A stretch of DNA of 64,000 nt from Capronia americana (lineage: Eukaryota; Ascomycota; Eurotiomycetes; Chaetothyriales; Herpotrichiellaceae): contig JADWQD010000002.1 of NCBI GenBank assembly GCA_016110215.1, forward strand, positions 62,001 through 126,000, given 5' to 3'. A program made the position numbers and the translations under genes. Positions 11,201-22,305 of the stretch are shown piece after piece. The notes beneath the pieces are model-generated. The model saw only the letters and a list, made by a program, of their open reading frames with translations, did no database searches and was not told the origin of the DNA. Position 1 is the first letter of the stretch. Every line of letters begins with the position of its first letter.

Positions 11201-11728
11201 AGTGCTGTAGCTGCTTTCAGATCAGAATTCTCGGCACTGATCAAAGCATTCGGGGTTTTCCACTACCAGTGACGCTAGTGCTCTTGGTTATGGCGAACTA
11301 CGCATTACATATCGATGCTGCACGCTTACATACTGTAGCCCATACATCAGGGATCAAAGATGGCGCTCCTGGGTCTCAATTTTGGCCCCGGCGGAACCCT
11401 TCATTATTGGCCTGGATGATCAACCCAGTCACCTTCCTGCCGTGCTCCACCAAGGAGACCAGCCAGAATCCAAGCTCGGATGTGTCAAACCGAACGTGGT
11501 TGATCTCAAGCTCTTCAAATATTGTCGCCCGGTGGGTACTGCTGTGCGGTTTCTCGCCAAGCTAACGGGCAGAACTAATGGCCTCGCTTGGAGAGCTTGT
11601 AAAGCGGCAGTTTGGGACACTTCTAAAGCAGCCCGATGAAAAGAAACCCCCTGCCTCTGGGAGGGAAGGGGTATAGATATGAAGACAGGAGCACATTCTA
11701 AAATGGTTCCTCAAGCGTGCACGAGACA
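8227..11728. other. Gene-poor region with degenerate repeats
   Basis: About 3.5 kb with no ORF I can support. The longest ORF (minus, 8505-9110) has no recognisable motif. It contains three imperfect repeat units at 9181-9376, an inverted repeat near 9151-9175 (CGGCGGAAT / ATTCGCCG), a visibly AT-rich patch at about 9890-10480, and a 14-mer repeated 62 bp apart at 10847 and 10909. It could be relics of an inactivated mobile element, but no transposase or terminal repeats were found. Confidence 0.5.
9181..9376. repeat. Three imperfect copies of a ~45-60 bp repeat
   Basis: Units begin at about 9181, 9240 and 9332, each with GCGTCTC, then a conserved core reading approximately CAGCCGCAYGGGTCGTTTTG (first copy more diverged). 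The first two also share TTGTTCTTTAGA. Spacing is 59 then 92 bp, so this is neither CRISPR-like nor a clean tandem array. Confidence 0.6.
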
Positions 11729-13090
11729 ATGGCTTCGACGAATTCAATACACTCATGGATCCATCACGACAGTCAATCCGATATCAAGGGCCACTCATCG
11801 ACTAAAAGCCAAGTATTTAGGCATGTCGCGGCTCATAGAAAGCTGAAACGACAACAACGAACGTTGAAATTACGAGCCTCAGCCCTGGATGTCCTAAAGA
11901 CTCTGCAGGTGCCCTGCAAGGACCTCCCCGGCGTCGACAAGCATCTGGGCGGAACTGATGATCCTTTTGACACACTTCCTATACCTCTGACGCCAGAGAT
12001 CAGTGATCTCCTTTACTTTGACCGGATTCACCTCTCGCCAGCCTTGAACGTTTCCAAGATCACGCTACCACCGTCTTCGGCGTACTTGCAAGATGGGCTG
12101 GCAGTCCATGGCTACCTTGCACGCATTGCAGCTATCAAATGGCGCTGTTGTTCCGACGACAACGCCTTCAATCTCATGCTGAAGATGAAGGCAGAAGCAA
12201 TGCGGCTGCTGCGACTGAGCCTACCACAAGCAGATCCAACTCGCCTTCCCAGAGCAGTCATGGCTCTCATGTTCACTGAGAACTGGTGCCGGAGCCCTGA
12301 GCCCGCACTGATTCACGTGCGTCTCCTGGAAGCCATCAATACCAACTATGGTCTACATATTGAAGACCTTATCAACGTGCTACACTCGGATGCCCAGCGC
12401 GCTTCTTTGACCATGGAGCCCACAATGTTCGCCATGCACGAAAAGAGTTGGGACCTACTCGAAGCGGAGTTTGCCTCGTCGACAGAGGCCAGATGGGAGG
12501 CGGACTTCCCAAGTACTCTGCATCAGATGCTCGTCGAGATGAGGCAAGCACTGGCGGCTCTCGATATAATCCAGGCAACCGAAGCCTTGCAATCACAGAG
12601 GCAAGCCGCCACGATAAAATGCCTTCATGTTATGGGCTTGCTCCTAGACCACTACAATTTGTCCTCGAACATCATCGAGAAATACACCGCCCTCGCGGCT
12701 CTCTATCGGATACGGCGAGAGGCCAACATGGAGCGAATATCGGTTTGTGGGATCACAGTTTTCGACGCGGGAAAGGTGATAATTCCAAGACTGCGAGAGT
12801 TGCTTCTCGCAGCCACAGACGATCCCCGAGATTTGCGTCTGTGGGCCTGCGCCGTGGGTACAATGTCAGGCGATCATTGGTTCCATGAAGAGCTCAACAA
12901 GCAATTGTGGAAGGATGGGATCAACGAGTGGGATAATCTCAGCAGGATACTAGGCAAAGTTGAAGATCGGCAACTTTCACACCAATTCGCACTCTGCGTC
13001 AAACATGCACCCAGGGATCAGGATGGCGAATCATGCGGGCCGTCTCACATTTTACCTATCGCAAGTGACCGGGAGAATGACAAAGAGTAG
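11729..13090 (+). CDS. Fungal regulator-like protein without visible zinc cluster
   Basis: Single-exon ORF of about 453 aa from the first ATG at 11729. The N-terminus has KGHSSTKSQVFRHVAAHRK followed by a basic stretch (KLKRQQRTLKLR). This arrangement is common in fungal proteins carrying the fungal-specific transcription factor domain 2 (Fungal_trans_2) but no Zn2Cys6 cluster. The remainder is largely helical, with Leu/Ala-rich segments and a terminal DRENDKE. No signal peptide or membrane segment is seen. No enzyme motif was recognised. It lies beside a Clr5-domain gene and next to repeat-rich DNA, a typical accessory setting. It is probably a real protein with a tentative family assignment; its function is unknown. 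Confidence 0.7.
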   Translation: MASTNSIHSWIHHDSQSDIKGHSSTKSQVFRHVAAHRKLKRQQRTLKLRASALDVLKTLQVPCKDLPGVDKHLGGTDDPFDTLPIPLTPEISDLLYFDRIHLSPALNVSKITLPPSSAYLQDGLAVHGYLARIAAIKWRCCSDDNAFNLMLKMKAEAMRLLRLSLPQADPTRLPRAVMALMFTENWCRSPEPALIHVRLLEAINTNYGLHIEDLINVLHSDAQRASLTMEPTMFAMHEKSWDLLEAEFASSTEARWEADFPSTLHQMLVEMRQALAALDIIQATEALQSQRQAATIKCLHVMGLLLDHYNLSSNIIEKYTALAALYRIRREANMERISVCGITVFDAGKVIIPRLRELLLAATDDPRDLRLWACAVGTMSGDHWFHEELNKQLWKDGINEWDNLSRILGKVEDRQLSHQFALCVKHAPRDQDGESCGPSHILPIASDRENDKE

Positions 13091-13614
13091 GCATGAGCAG
13101 GGATTTCTTTAGGCCACTCGATTTATGGGCAACGCCCACAATGATCATAATACCTGCCAAAAGTGGTATTTCGTCCAAGCCGTCGGATTGGTTCGGACCA
13201 AATTCAAGTGTGCAGTTGAGACTCCAGAAGCCAAGTCTTTCTCCGTTCGCAGTCTGTATGGTCACATCGCCTTTGGTTCCAGATTGTGACTGCCACAGCC
13301 TTGCCCGAACGGATATGCTTCAGCGGGACAAGGCTGAACTCGTGTATGCAGGAGACTTCTGCCATGCCTGATTCAGTTTAGTGGCATGCCAAGTGGTTCC
13401 GTTGCCTGCATTAGCGTTTTCCGTATCTGGCTTGTTCCGCTGACTAAAAATGACACCATTCACTCTTTTCGCCGTGTGGGAATCCTGACATTGTTTGCAT
13501 GGGTTGTGACTCCCCATTCCAGTTATGGGGCGGCAGGCAAGATTTACGAGTTCTGACCACAGTGTGACCGTGTGTCTCAGTTTTGGAGAATGACCTCCAA
13601 GGGCATCAGCGACG
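13091..13614. other. Intergenic
   Basis: 524 bp between two co-oriented genes; the short ORFs here have no support. It presumably holds the 3' UTR of the upstream gene and the promoter of the Clr5-domain gene. Confidence 0.5.
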
Positions 13615-15135
13615 ATGGCGAAAGGAGGCTCGGACAATGCACCGGTCCAAGTGACTGTGACAGAAGGCCCTTCTGCACGGGAATGGGCTTCGATCAAGGG
13701 CATATTCGTCGAGCTCTATGTCCACCAAGGGAAGAAGCTATCCGACATTCAACGCCTACTAGCCGCTGAATATGACTTCCATGCGACGTAAGTGACAGAC
13801 TGCGGAACCAATCACAACTAACACCGCCATGCTGCCTGCAGGGAGAAGGCGTACAAGAGGCGCATAACGCAGTGGAAAGCATACAAAAACTACAAGTCGT
13901 CAGAAAAACAGGCGGTCGCAGAGTCGTCGACCCAATTTCTCGCGATCCATGATGCCATCCCCTCAGCCCAGCTGCACGGGAAGCCGATCAAGTGGGATAG
14001 AATCAAACGCTTCAGTAGAGCTCCAGGCGCAAAACGATCGCGGCGAGTGGCCGGAGTCGCACCGATAGGGGAGAGGATCCAGCTAGATCTGCAGCTCAAC
14101 AATCTCCGCCCCGCCGTAAATGTCGATGAAAGAATCCTGTTCCTGACCAAGTCTTACTTGGATTGGAACATCTCCAAATGGAGTCCGCTTGGAATCGGCA
14201 AGCCCAGGAAAGATCCTCGTCACCATCGTAGTGAGCCTGGAACCAGAGGAGAGGAAACATTCGCGCTCCTTTTCAACAAATGCTTCTACAATGCGATCCC
14301 CCTGCTCCTGACCAATAGGACGTCAGAGGCCTTTACAGAAATCAACCTTGCGTGCAGTCTTGCGATGCGCTGTCTGCAGCTCTCGCCATATTGGGTATTT
14401 CTCCGGCTTCTGCGCCTGTACTCGTACCCTCTCTGGAGTCGCTTCCCGGACGTGCGCCGCCAGATTGTCAGTTTCCTCCAAGCCTTGGCATCCCGCACTC
14501 TCCCCAATGGCCACGCTCTCAAGCCGTTGCTCGAGATGTGGGTGCAGGAAGAAGTGGGAGCCGATGCAGGCCGGGTGGCTTCCCTGCTCCGACTCTCTTC
14601 AGACACGTTCGGCCCTGCCAGCGGGCTCGAGGCCGAGGAATGGGCGTGGATCCAAGACGAAATCTGCTCGCTCAATTATCAGCGGAGGGAGTTGCATGAC
14701 GCTCTCCGCATCGCCCGCAGACTCGCGGAAGATCCGAACGTGCCCCGTGGTGTCCATATCACGTCGCACCAGATGGTAGCGCGGTACCACCTGCAGCATG
14801 GGAACATCGACGAAGCCGAGCCCATTCTCCTCGAAACCCTGAGAACCTGCGCCGAGTGCAACACCGAGGACGAGAAGGCACGCTTCCTCCAACAGACCTA
14901 TTCTGACTTAGGATATATTTGGCATGTCAGACAAGATTCGGCTCGAAGCCTTCGATACTATCAGCAAGCGCTCGAGAAGGCTATTCAAGTGAACAACGGC
15001 GCAAATACGAACTCGTTACGCTGTCGCATCGAGACGCTGACAATACAGCATGACCGAAGTGAATCCACAAGCCAAACAAATGGACAACAGGACAGTAGTT
15101 GGGCGCTTTGGGCCTTCTGCCGACCCTATTCGTGA
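13615..15135 (+). CDS. Clr5-domain protein with helical repeat C-terminus
   Basis: Predicted protein of about 488 aa from exons 13615-13787 and 13842-15135 (intron 54 nt, GTAAGT...GCAG). Residues about 23-80 match the fungal Clr5 domain: EWASIKGIFVELYVHQGKKL, then LLAAEYDFHATEKAYKRRI and QWKAYKNYK. The domain is named from S. pombe silencing factor Clr5 and is thought to bind nucleic acid; many moulds have numerous paralogues of unknown role. The C-terminal half has TPR-like helical pairs, for example YQRRELHDALRIARRLAED and YHLQHGNIDEAEPILLETL, suggesting a protein-interaction scaffold. The chosen ATG is the one in frame with the domain. It neighbours the regulator-like gene at 11729. The domain call is good; the function is open. 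Confidence 0.82.
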
Positions 15136-15209
15136 TTTAACCTGCCAGGGTAGAGTGATCTCGGCGGCATGTTTTGCAATTACTGCCAACCACCAGTGGG
15201 CATCGAACG

Positions 15210-15739
15210 ATGATTGCAACTTCTATTCAGTTTGAAACGATGTGCTCGCGGAGACTGCAGCAGCCAGTCCTTCGCACTGCGCCCAAACTATCGACGAGAG
15301 GGAGCCTGCCTTCTCTAGTTGGCCTCCCCGATCAGCTCACCGGGTCGGAAACAATTGAAGCCAAGCCCTCCACTTCTCCAGCTGTAAGGAAGAGCATCTC
15401 GCGGGTTCCACGCTCCTATACTATCCTCGGCGCACTACCGTAGCAACAACTCCAGACCAGACTGGTCAGACCTTTGCCGTCACTGAATCCAAGCCTGACT
15501 CGACGTCGATGTCACTGCCAATGCCAACTCGAAGCAAGCCCGCCTCTCAAGACTCCAGACCTGATACGCTCGCTCCTCTGCTACAGGATATCCGTGACTG
15601 GCTGCCCAACCCCACAACATGGCAGATTAAGCCTCAGTATCTCTTCCCATCAAGCATCGAAGCAAACGCCCATCATCCAGGCAGCGGACGAACGCGCGGG
15701 AAATGCGAGACATCGATGAGCGGGGGTGTTCAAGACTAG
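15210..15739 (+). CDS. Small hypothetical protein, two exons
   Basis: Possible gene of about 150 aa. Frame one is open from ATG 15210 (or 15240) through an Arg-rich, acid-poor start (MCSRRLQQPVLRTAPKLSTR), which could be a mitochondrial presequence. A second frame (15461-15739) reads protein-like, with LAPLLQDIRDWLPNPTTWQI. An intron 15384-15460 (GTAAGG...CCAG, 77 nt) would join them in frame. Without that intron a one-base frameshift near 15440 would be needed. The branch point is weak, so the model is uncertain. No family is recognised. Confidence 0.38.
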
Positions 15740-16551
15740 GACTAGGACCAGCTCCACGACCATGACCAAACGCCCATCCGAAGCAACGACTCGGATGACC
15801 TTACTCTGTAGTACTATCCGAATAAGCTAAATAGCGAATCTGCGCCCCCCGTCATCTCATCGACACCCCATCTCATAGGATAACCTCCATAACATCCGTC
15901 AGACCGGGATACGGTACCTCACCAAGGAATACGCGAGACTCGTGATTCCTCCTCATTTTCTACGCGCGGCCTGCGCGAACGAACAAGGTGACAGACAGAC
16001 AGACAGACAGACAGTTCCGGTATAGGTATAGGTATAGGAAGATGCGATATGGTATAATGGGGGCGAATGGCGGGTCAGAAATGCAGGAGCGGACGGAAGG
16101 GCATTGAGAGACGAAGGCGAAACTGAGGAGAAGGAGAAGGAAGGAGGAAGAGGGAAAAAAGTAAAGCCAGCAGGATACATACATGGGATTCATTCGTAGA
16201 GAATTGTACGCTTTTGTCTTCTGTTTCCTGATTCCTGTTCCTCTCTCCTCCCGTCTCCGTTTTAAATGAGCAAAGTTTTTTTTCTTTGCGCTTCCTATAA
16301 AGCTGAGAGTAGGAATCTAAGCAGGCTACGGTCCTACTGTCACGCTTTTCTGCTGGCCTGCGTTGTCAGATCGAACGATTGGGCATTCCCTCTCATGGAT
16401 TTTCACCTATCATGCGTTTGGGCTGGAAAGTGAGACATCGTTAGACCACGAAGTGAGCTTTGTAAGGACGTAAAAAATAAATGTCGAAATTTCAAACGAG
16501 CTTTCGGCGCAGATCAAATACGCAGCTCGGAACACATTCTAAGTCCCGAGA
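15740..16551. other. Intergenic with microsatellites
   Basis: About 810 bp between convergent genes. It includes (ACAG)6 at 15991-16014 and a GGTATA triplet repeat at 16019-16037. No supported ORF; it presumably holds the 3' UTRs of both neighbours. Confidence 0.5.
15991..16037. repeat. Microsatellites (ACAG)6 and (GGTATA)3
   Basis: Two short tandem arrays separated by about four bases: ACAG repeated six times, then GGTATA repeated three times. Confidence 0.9.
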
Positions 16552-18078
16552 TTAATCGACATCCATGCGCTCCCCGTCCTCAGCTTGCGCTGTCCCGTTT
16601 CTTTCATTCCTGACTGAGTCCTTAGTAGAAGTGTCCTGCGCACCGTCGATGCCGACCTCGGTCTCGCCCATCAGACTGGTCTGCATCTTCACGCTCTGGC
16701 AACCAGGGCAGTTATGCACCACCTCGTGGGCGAATAAATCGCAATCGATGCAGAAGTGCCGACGGCAGACGGGACATTCGTATCTGCTCGTGCTCGTCGT
16801 GCCTGGCGATACTGTATGCTGGGGTTTACTAGCAGTTGAGGTATCCGCTCTGTGGTACCCAGTCTGCTGGGTGGAGGATGACGACTGGGATGTCTTTGGT
16901 GCAGCAGGGAATGGCTTCAAGCATGCAAAACATGCACTACTTCGATGCGCTTTGGACCAAGGCACCTCGATCCAGTTGACAAGTGGGAATAGGTGGTGGT
17001 AGCTCCTGGCCAAATGGGTGGACAGGATTAAGGTCAGGCTGCAGACCGGACACTCACTTGGTAAAGTACAGACTTTGGCATTGCATCGTGTGCATAGATA
17101 GCCTGTTCGGCTGGGTTTCGTGTGGCATGCACATAAAGATGGATGATCTTCGACTGTCCGGGAGGGAAATCCCATCATCAGCAGGGACGAGGTTGTCTGA
17201 CTGGCACTTTCCTGAGTGACCGGCGGTGTCGTCACTGCCATGAACAACTCTCGGAAATGCTGCTCATCCAAAACCACCCCATAATTGGATCCGTCGCCGT
17301 GGTTTGTCTTGGAGACCAGTTCAGCGCATATGGCAACCTGAGCTGCTAGTCCAATGACCGTCGCCCGGATCTTGTCCTGTACCAAACTGTTGATTGTACT
17401 GTGAATATCTCCCGGGTCTGAAGTGTGCAATGCGCCGAATATCAACAATATCTCGCGAGTACCGTGGCTGGGTGCGTGGAATAGACCCGCCCTTGCCATT
17501 TCCAACGCGTTCTCCAGCGACGGATTCCCCTTAGGCTCGGTATTGGCACTTGAGCGGCACTGCCTTATTGCAGCCAGATGGGAGGTTGGGTTGCCTGACA
17601 TGTCACTGATGCTGGTAGCAACCCCGTCACGCATGCCAATGATGCCTAGCTGAGAAATGGGATTCTGCTCGAAGAATTCGCGGATGAAGGATTCGGTGTA
17701 TGAGAGCGTTAGGAGATAGCGGGTAGGCCGGAGGTCTTTCTCGTTCATAGCGAGCGACATGTCGAGGATGAGGATGAGGTGGCGGATAATGCCTCGTTGG
17801 AGGGGCGTGGTGTCTTTGAGGAGCCTGGAGAAGCCACACTGAGCATTGCTCAGTCCTGGGTTCGTTCTGACCTACCTCTTCCTCTTCCCTGCCTCGAGCA
17901 AGCCCTCGACCGCGCTGGTGATGGTGCCATCGGCACCTTCAGTGAGCAGATCCCATGTTCGGGTTACCTCGAAATTTTGGGCCGAGTCGTGGTCGACAGC
18001 CCTTCGAGCCGCCGCCCGCCCGCGCGTAGACGATCGAGGCGCATCATCATCATAGTCCTCATCGCCGGCTACTGGCAT
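16552..18078 (-). CDS. SSL1: TFIIH core subunit Ssl1 (p44 homologue)
   Basis: Core subunit of TFIIH, needed for RNA polymerase II promoter opening and nucleotide excision repair; it activates the XPD/Rad3 helicase. Exons inferred (minus): 18078-17876 and 17824-16552, intron 51 nt, about 491 aa. The acidic start (DEDYDDDAP) leads to FEVTRTWDLLTEGADGTI and, across the intron, GIIRHLILILDMSLAMNEKD, the start of the von Willebrand A-like domain. QLGIIGMRDG, NPSLENALEMARAGL and TREILLIFGALHTSDPGDI are typical of p44. The C-terminus has zinc modules: a C4 cluster (CACHTK...CTRC...CPVC) and a RING-like part (CPVCRRHFCIDCDLFAHE, then NCPGC). It is divergent from the aminopeptidase gene with a short shared upstream region. 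Confidence 0.94.
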
Positions 18079-18320
18079 CACCGGAGAAAGAAGGCGGTCG
18101 TAGGGGAAAAGAAGGAAGAGAGAAGAAAGAGAGACAAAGTGCGAGGGTTGCTCTCGCGTGTGCGGGACGCGACTGGCGAGCTTAATGTGGTTAAGGCTGC
18201 GATAGAGAATTGGGGAAGCAGTTGACGTGACATGCTTCCCCACCAGCGATGCAATGCAACTGTGAGGCAGTGAGATAGCATTGAGTGGACTGTTTAGAAC
18301 GGACGCCTTCCACAGCTTGA

Positions 18321-21193
18321 ATGCTAGAGTTACGTATCACCTCGCTTTTCACTTCGTTCAAGGCTGGACCTAGCATCGCAGGCACGAGACGAACCTTCTG
18401 CTCACTTTCTCTACACTCTCGACTCTCCTCAAAGCACACCTCTAGGCCAAACGTCTTTCAGATCCGTTTCTGCTCGGTAGAAGCAAGAAGAACCATGGCT
18501 GCCCCCACCGACCGAGATGTCTTGCCCGATACGATCAAGCCAACCAATTACGACCTGTCTCTCTACAACCTCGAGTTTGGTGGGAAATGGGGATATGATG
18601 GCACGGTCAAGATCGATTCCACCGTCAAGAATGATACTCAAGTGCTGGTTTTGAACACCAAAGAGCTGGAAATCACAGGTGCCGATGTGTTGAACAAGGA
18701 TGGCTCGTCAATCACTTCGCTGGCAGACGTATCGTACGACAAGACGAGCGAGCGTGCAACCATCAAGTTCTCGGGAAAGATCCCATCCGGGGAAGCTGTC
18801 ATTGCTATCAAGTTCAAGGGCATCATAAATAGTGCCATGGAGGGCTTCTATCGCTCCAAATACAAGCCCGCAGTCACTCCTGCTGCTGGCACTCCGAAAG
18901 ACGCTGAACACCACTACATGTTCAGTACTCAATTCGAAGCCTGTGCCGCTCGGAGAGCCTTCCCTTGTTTCGATGAACCCAATCTCAAAGCCTCCTTCGA
19001 GTTCGAGGTCGAGATACCGGAAGACTTGGTTGCTGTGAGCAACATGCCGGAAAAAGGCACAACGAAAGGGAGCAAGGACGGCTTGAAGAAGGTCGCCTTT
19101 GAGAAGTCACCTGCGATGAGCACTTACTTGGCGGCCTGGGCGATTGGCGACTTTGAATATGTCGAGGCCTTTACCGAGCGCAAGTACAATGGTAAGCCTC
19201 TGCCTGTCAGGGTGTATACTACCCGTGGTCTCAAAGAGCAGGGCCGGTTTGCCCTGGAGCACGCTCACAAGACCCTCGACTACTTCTCTGATGTCTTCGG
19301 TATCGAATATCCTCTGCCAAAGTCAGATCTCCTCGCAGTCCACGAGTTCGCCATGGGTGCAATGGAGAACTGGGGCTTGGTCACTTATCGGACAACGGCT
19401 GTCCTGTATGACGAGGAGAAGTCTGATGCTCGTTTCAAGAACAGAGTCGCATATGTCGTAGCTCATGAGCTTGCGCATCAGTGGTTCGGCAACCTGGTCA
19501 CCATGGACTGGTGGAATGAACTCTGGCTGAATGAAGGGTTTGCGACCTGGGTTGGCTGGCTCGCTGTAGATCACCTACATCCCGAATGGAAGGTCTGGAG
19601 TCAGTTTGTGGTACGTAGCACGAGACGAGGTAGACTCCCAAAAGTTCCCCAGCTGACTGAATATAGGCTGAATCCGTTCAAACAGCTCTCGAACTCGACT
19701 CCCTACGGGCTTCGCATCCTATCGAAGTCCCTGTCCGAAATGCTCTTGAAGTGGACCAGATATTTGACCACATATCCTACCTCAAGGGAAGCTCCGTCAT
19801 CAGGATGCTGAGCGACCATATTGGCCAGGAGGTGTTCTTGAAGGGCGTCGGTGACTATCTCAAGATCCACGCATATGGCAATGCTAGGACGAATGACCTG
19901 TGGGCAGCTCTCAGTGCAGCCTCAGGTCAAGACGTGCAAGCATTTATGGATCCCTGGATTCGCAAGATCGGCTTCCCCGTCGTGACCGTTGCCGAAGAAC
20001 CTGGTCAAATCTCCATCCGCCAGTCGAGATTCTTGACGACTGGAGATGTCAAGGCTGAGGAAGACGAAACTACCTGGTGGATTCCTGTGGGCTTGAAGAC
20101 TGGCACGCCTGCGAAGGTTGTACACAGTGCCTTGACTCAAAAGGAAGACACTGTTCGAGACGTCGACGAAGCATTCTACAAGATCAACGCTGATCAGAGT
20201 GGCTTCTATCGCACCAACTACCCGCCCCAGCGGTTGGCTAAACTTGGAGAAGCCCAGGAATATCTCTCGATAGAAGACAAGATCGGTCTTCTGGGTGACG
20301 CCACTGCATTGGCGATTTCCGGAAATGGAACAACGGCTGCTCTGCTATCACTGCTAGAGGGCTTCAGAGACGAGAAGAGCTTCATTGTATGGCAGCAGAT
20401 CACCAGCTCTCTGGCCACGGTGAAGCGGGTCTTTGCCGGCAACAAAGAGATCTCGGACGCGCTGAAGAAGTTTACCCTGAAATTGGTCTCGCCTGCCGCA
20501 GAAGCAATTGGCTGGGACTACCCCAAGGACGAAGATTACCTTACCGGTCAATCCCGCAAACTTCTGCTTGGCACCGCCGCCGCAGCTGGTCATCAGGCCA
20601 TCGTCTCTGAAGGCCAGAAGAAATTCGCGGCTTGGAAGTCGGGCGATGAGAAGGCTATCCATCAAAATCTCCGCGGTGTCATCTTCAATCTGGCAGTCGC
20701 GAATGGCGGGCAAGAAGAATATGACACAATCAAAGCTGAATTCAAAAAGACCACCTCCGTTGACGGCAAGGAAATTTGTATCCAGGCCCTTGGACGTTCG
20801 AAAAACCCAAACCACGCATGGGACCTGCTCGACTTTGTCACTTCGGAGGAAGTACCTGCACAAGATGCACATGGCGGTGTCATCGCTGTGTCCAACAACA
20901 ATGATACTCGCTTCGTCGTCTGGGAATACACCAAGCAAAACTGGGACCGGGTCTTTGACCGGTTGAGCGTGACGGGTGTTATCATCGATCGATGGATCAA
21001 GATGGGGTTGCCCAAATTTTCGGACTTGGAGGTGAGAGACCAGATCGACGAGTTCTTCAAGGACAAGAAGACAGGTCAGTTTTCGAGGAGCCTGGTAATT
21101 GTCCACGACACCATTACAGGGAATGCGAATTACAAGGAGCGGGATGAGTTGCAATTATTGGAGTGGTTGAAGGCACATGGTTATTCTTCATAG
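18321..21193 (+). CDS. M1 family zinc aminopeptidase (Ape2/Aap1 type)
   Basis: Neutral aminopeptidase that removes N-terminal residues from peptides. Exons: 18321-19610 and 19667-21193; intron 56 nt joins WSQFV to AESVQTALE. From the well-placed internal ATG at 18495 (ACCATGG context) the protein is about 880 aa, the normal cytosolic length. Starting at ATG 18321 adds 58 residues rich in Arg/Ser/Phe and poor in acids, looking like a mitochondrial presequence. Seen (numbering from 18495): GAMEN exopeptidase motif at 288-292, zinc motif HELAH at 324-328 followed by NEGFATW with the third ligand Glu, the catalytic Tyr region, and the C-terminal ERAP1-like helical domain. Relatives include yeast Ape2/Aap1 and mammalian puromycin-sensitive aminopeptidase. 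The family is certain; the two-start idea is inference. Confidence 0.95.
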
Positions 21194-22305
21194 AATTGTC
21201 GAGCGCTGCGGGAAAGGAGTGTGTGAAGCAAACATGAAGGTGTGATATTGCTCGGGTACCTAGGTACTGTATCTGTTTCGATGATAAAAGCGCTAGCAGA
21301 CAGAACTTGTTAGAAATTACCATCGGCATGGGGCTGGGGTCAAGTATTGAACATTACCGACTAGTCAAACAGATCAGCCTAGGGGTCGCACGAGGCCTTG
21401 CAATCAAGACCTTTCCTGCTGAACACATCCTAGTGCAACTGGAAACTGCGATAGACTCATCCAGTTCCACTTGTATCAGCAGACTCACTCGTACCTACGA
21501 ATCCACACACTTCAGTCCAGATGTCTACCGGGCGTGATGCTGGATGGACAACCTCCGACTTTTGACAAAATAGAATTCATTCTCAATCTTGTTTAAGGAT
21601 GCAACTTCGAGGTGAAATCTCCAATCACCATGTTCTCTTGTCAAGGCTATCACAATCAAAATGCGGTAAAGGCAGGGTCTGACAAAGTCCCGATGTCGAA
21701 GGTAGGTAGCCTTGTCCGCGCCTCCTCCGTGCCTTATGAATTGCCCCAACAGTACCGAGTAATCCCCTTGACAGTTCAACAAGTCGTTGTGACTGCTACA
21801 GTTCCTAGTTGCTCTCAACCAGGGCCTTGAATAACGGCTAGACAAGATTCATAGACATCTGCAGCATCTTACCAAGCTGGGGTATGCTGTAGGCACACGT
21901 ACGCCACGATAGCATATCTCTGGAAGAGCCTCAGGAGTCACGGAGTCCAGAATGAAAAGTCCGATTCCCCATCTTTGGCTGTGGCTGAGCACGTGATCTG
22001 TCGGAAGCTAAATTGTTGTCAGCCACAGCCCGGAGAAACCTGATACAGGCGTCAGCGGGCCAATGGACAGGTGACAAAGGAGCCTAAGTTAGGTTACGAA
22101 TCTTCCCATCAACGGATCTCGAGAGTCCAACTTCGCCGCAAACAACAGACGTCAGTTCTCGTTTGCCTTCAATTCATCTTAACTCTGAATTCTACTTTAC
22201 GTTCAGCTCCCAACAACCAAAGGCAGCCTTGGATCCGCGACCAAACCCGGACACCGTCTTCCTCCTGCATCATCTCCTGAGATCGTCATCTTCAGCCCGC
22301 CACCA
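21194..22305. other. Intergenic, upstream of YPT1
   Basis: About 1.1 kb with no supported ORF. The last few hundred bases are pyrimidine-rich and presumably hold the YPT1 promoter and 5' UTR. Confidence 0.5.

Noticed and set aside
15384..15443. 60 nt intron variant for the small gene, continuing the first frame to 15719
   Set aside because: The resulting protein is Cys/Ser-rich and unlike coding sequence; the 77 nt variant reads better.
20354..21154. Minus-strand ORF of 266 codons inside the aminopeptidase
   Set aside because: Antisense shadow; the sense frame continues the M1 C-terminal domain.
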